From positions 1-5,439 of the forward strand of contig JAZDHG010000054.1 of assembly GCA_043806135.1 (NCBI GenBank): a stretch of 5,439 nucleotides of DNA, written 5' to 3'. The stretch is from JAGLQQ01 sp043806135 (lineage in GTDB: Bacteria; Omnitrophota; Gorgyraeia; B26-G9). Positions within the stretch are counted from its first letter, which is position 1; the number at the start of each line of letters is the position of its first letter. A model generated the notes under the pieces. It searched no databases and was not told the origin of the DNA. It saw nothing but the letters and a program-made list of their open reading frames with translations. Below, piece after piece: positions 4,543 through 5,439 of the stretch. Position numbers and translations under genes: made by a program.

Positions 4543-5439
4543 ATGCCCCTTCTGCTTAAGTCAAAAAAAATTAAGTTTATACTTTCCGGGTTTTTCTTAA
4601 TACTCATCTCTTTTTCGCTTTACCTTTATTTTTCTACCGCAATCAAGGAAGAGCTTAAAACTAAAAGGCAAAAATCTGCCTGGTCCTCTTTGGAAACGAG
4701 TATCAGAGGTTTGGCCTTAAATTTTTCCGGCGAGTGCGGCCTGATAATCGGAGATTTAAGAATGGGGCGGAAGATTAAGATCAACGAAGAGAAATTATTC
4801 CCCTCGGCCAGTATAGTCAAGATACCGATCATGGCGGCCTGCTTCCTGGCCTATTCTGAAGCCAAAATAAATTTGGAGGATAAAATCCTCCTTAAGAACA
4901 GGTTTAAGGTGCTCGGTTCCGGCAAATTAAAGGAGTCACCCGAAGGCACCCCAGTTAAAATAAGAGATTTGATCGAGATGATGATTGACGAAAGCGACAA
5001 TACCGCTACAAATATGCTTATTGATTTATTGGGCGAGGATTATCTAAATACTGCTTTTAAAAGAATGGGATTAAATAATACCAATATTTCCCGCAGGATG
5101 ATGGATTTTAAAAGCCGGCGCAACGGTATAGAAAATTTTATTAACGCATCAGACTTATCTTTGCTTCTGGAAAAGATTTACCAGGGTAAATTGCTAAATA
5201 AAAATGTTTCCCAGGAATGCCTAAACATACTGAAAAAACAGAAGATGCGTGACCGGATCCCGGCGCGATTGCCTCCCTTGATCCTAATCGCCCATAAAAC
5301 AGGGCTGGAGAGAAATATCTGTCATGATGCCGGCATAGTTTTTACCGACAAAGGAGATTTTTTGATCTGCGCGCTTACCAGGCATAAAAATAAAACTTCC
5401 AAAATAGCCAAAGATTTTATAGCGGATATTGCCTTAAAG
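4543..5439 (+). CDS. Membrane-anchored class A beta-lactamase-like serine hydrolase (3' end cut by window)
   Basis: The reading frame is open for 299 codons to the window end and is nearly complete. A basic start (KSKKIK, residues 6-11) and one hydrophobic segment (about 12-31) form an uncleaved signal anchor, so the rest is outside the cytoplasmic membrane. The catalytic domain has all three active-site boxes of the beta-lactamase/transpeptidase fold: SIVK at 90-93 (nucleophile S90, K93), SDN at 151-153 and KTG at 252-254. The general layout is that of class A enzymes and of the Beta-lactamase2 family. The omega-loop ExxLN of true class A lactamases, with the deacylating Glu166, is not visible; the matching region is RRMMDFKSRRNG (184-195). 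A peptidoglycan carboxypeptidase, a penicillin-binding protein or another serine hydrolase is as likely as antibiotic resistance. The start ATG directly follows an in-frame TAA (4540-4542), so no longer form exists. No Shine-Dalgarno is seen. Confidence 0.88.
   Translation, partial: MPLLLKSKKIKFILSGFFLILISFSLYLYFSTAIKEELKTKRQKSAWSSLETSIRGLALNFSGECGLIIGDLRMGRKIKINEEKLFPSASIVKIPIMAACFLAYSEAKINLEDKILLKNRFKVLGSGKLKESPEGTPVKIRDLIEMMIDESDNTATNMLIDLLGEDYLNTAFKRMGLNNTNISRRMMDFKSRRNGIENFINASDLSLLLEKIYQGKLLNKNVSQECLNILKKQKMRDRIPARLPPLILIAHKTGLERNICHDAGIVFTDKGDFLICALTRHKNKTSKIAKDFIADIALK

Noticed and set aside
4520..4600. 26-codon frame between yggT and the hydrolase with a CPFC pair
   Set aside because: It has no Shine-Dalgarno, is very short, and overlaps the supported hydrolase start; the CPFC is probably chance.

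Overview
The window is a bacterial chromosomal stretch, read entirely on the + strand, with moderate to low G+C. Nothing in it fixes the taxon. The mix of genes (GT4 glycosyltransferase, YHS/CopA copper export, CxxC-rich YkgJ-type protein, RRM-type RNA-binding protein, YggT, class A beta-lactamase-like serine hydrolase) and the many weak Shine-Dalgarno sites would fit an uncultured, environmental bacterium of the Omnitrophota/Elusimicrobiota kind. That placement is a guess. No phage, CRISPR array, rRNA, tRNA or intact insertion sequence is visible.

Layout. (1) 55-1076: an AT-rich GT4 glycosyltransferase gene broken twice, by a -1 frame change at an A8 run and by an in-frame TAA. It ends at a strong intrinsic terminator (1110-1142). 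(2) 1147-3461: a copper-export unit. A -10-like TATAAT directly after the terminator is followed by a 52-residue YHS metal-binding protein and a 701-residue CopA-type P1B-1 ATPase with an N-terminal heavy-metal-binding domain. The two proteins lie in the same reading frame and are separated only by TAA TAG and three codons, so they look like one fused pump split in two. (3) 3464-3980: tight downstream genes. A 14-codon minigene with a strong Shine-Dalgarno overlaps by one base the start of a 121-residue, eight-cysteine YkgJ-family protein. The stop of that gene overlaps (ATGA) the start of an RRM RNA-binding protein gene that breaks off after about 12 recognisable codons. (4) 3886-4111: a gene-free stretch rich in short hairpins that begins at the break of the RRM gene. 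(5) 4112-5439: a near-consensus promoter (TTGATA, 17 bp, TATAAT), a leader with a stable hairpin, yggT, and a membrane-anchored serine hydrolase with SxxK, SDN and KTG motifs that runs off the window end.

How the genes work together. YHS and CopA plausibly act as a two-part Cu(I) export system, with the small YHS protein as metal donor or sensor. The cysteine-cluster protein is next in line and may be co-transcribed with it. The RRM remnant suggests that the operon once continued and was cut by a rearrangement. YggT and the serine hydrolase form a second unit concerned with the cell envelope. Several junctions (split YHS/CopA, minigene coupling, truncated RRM, hairpin-rich scar, leader hairpin) carry structure that the protein-coding annotation alone does not explain.
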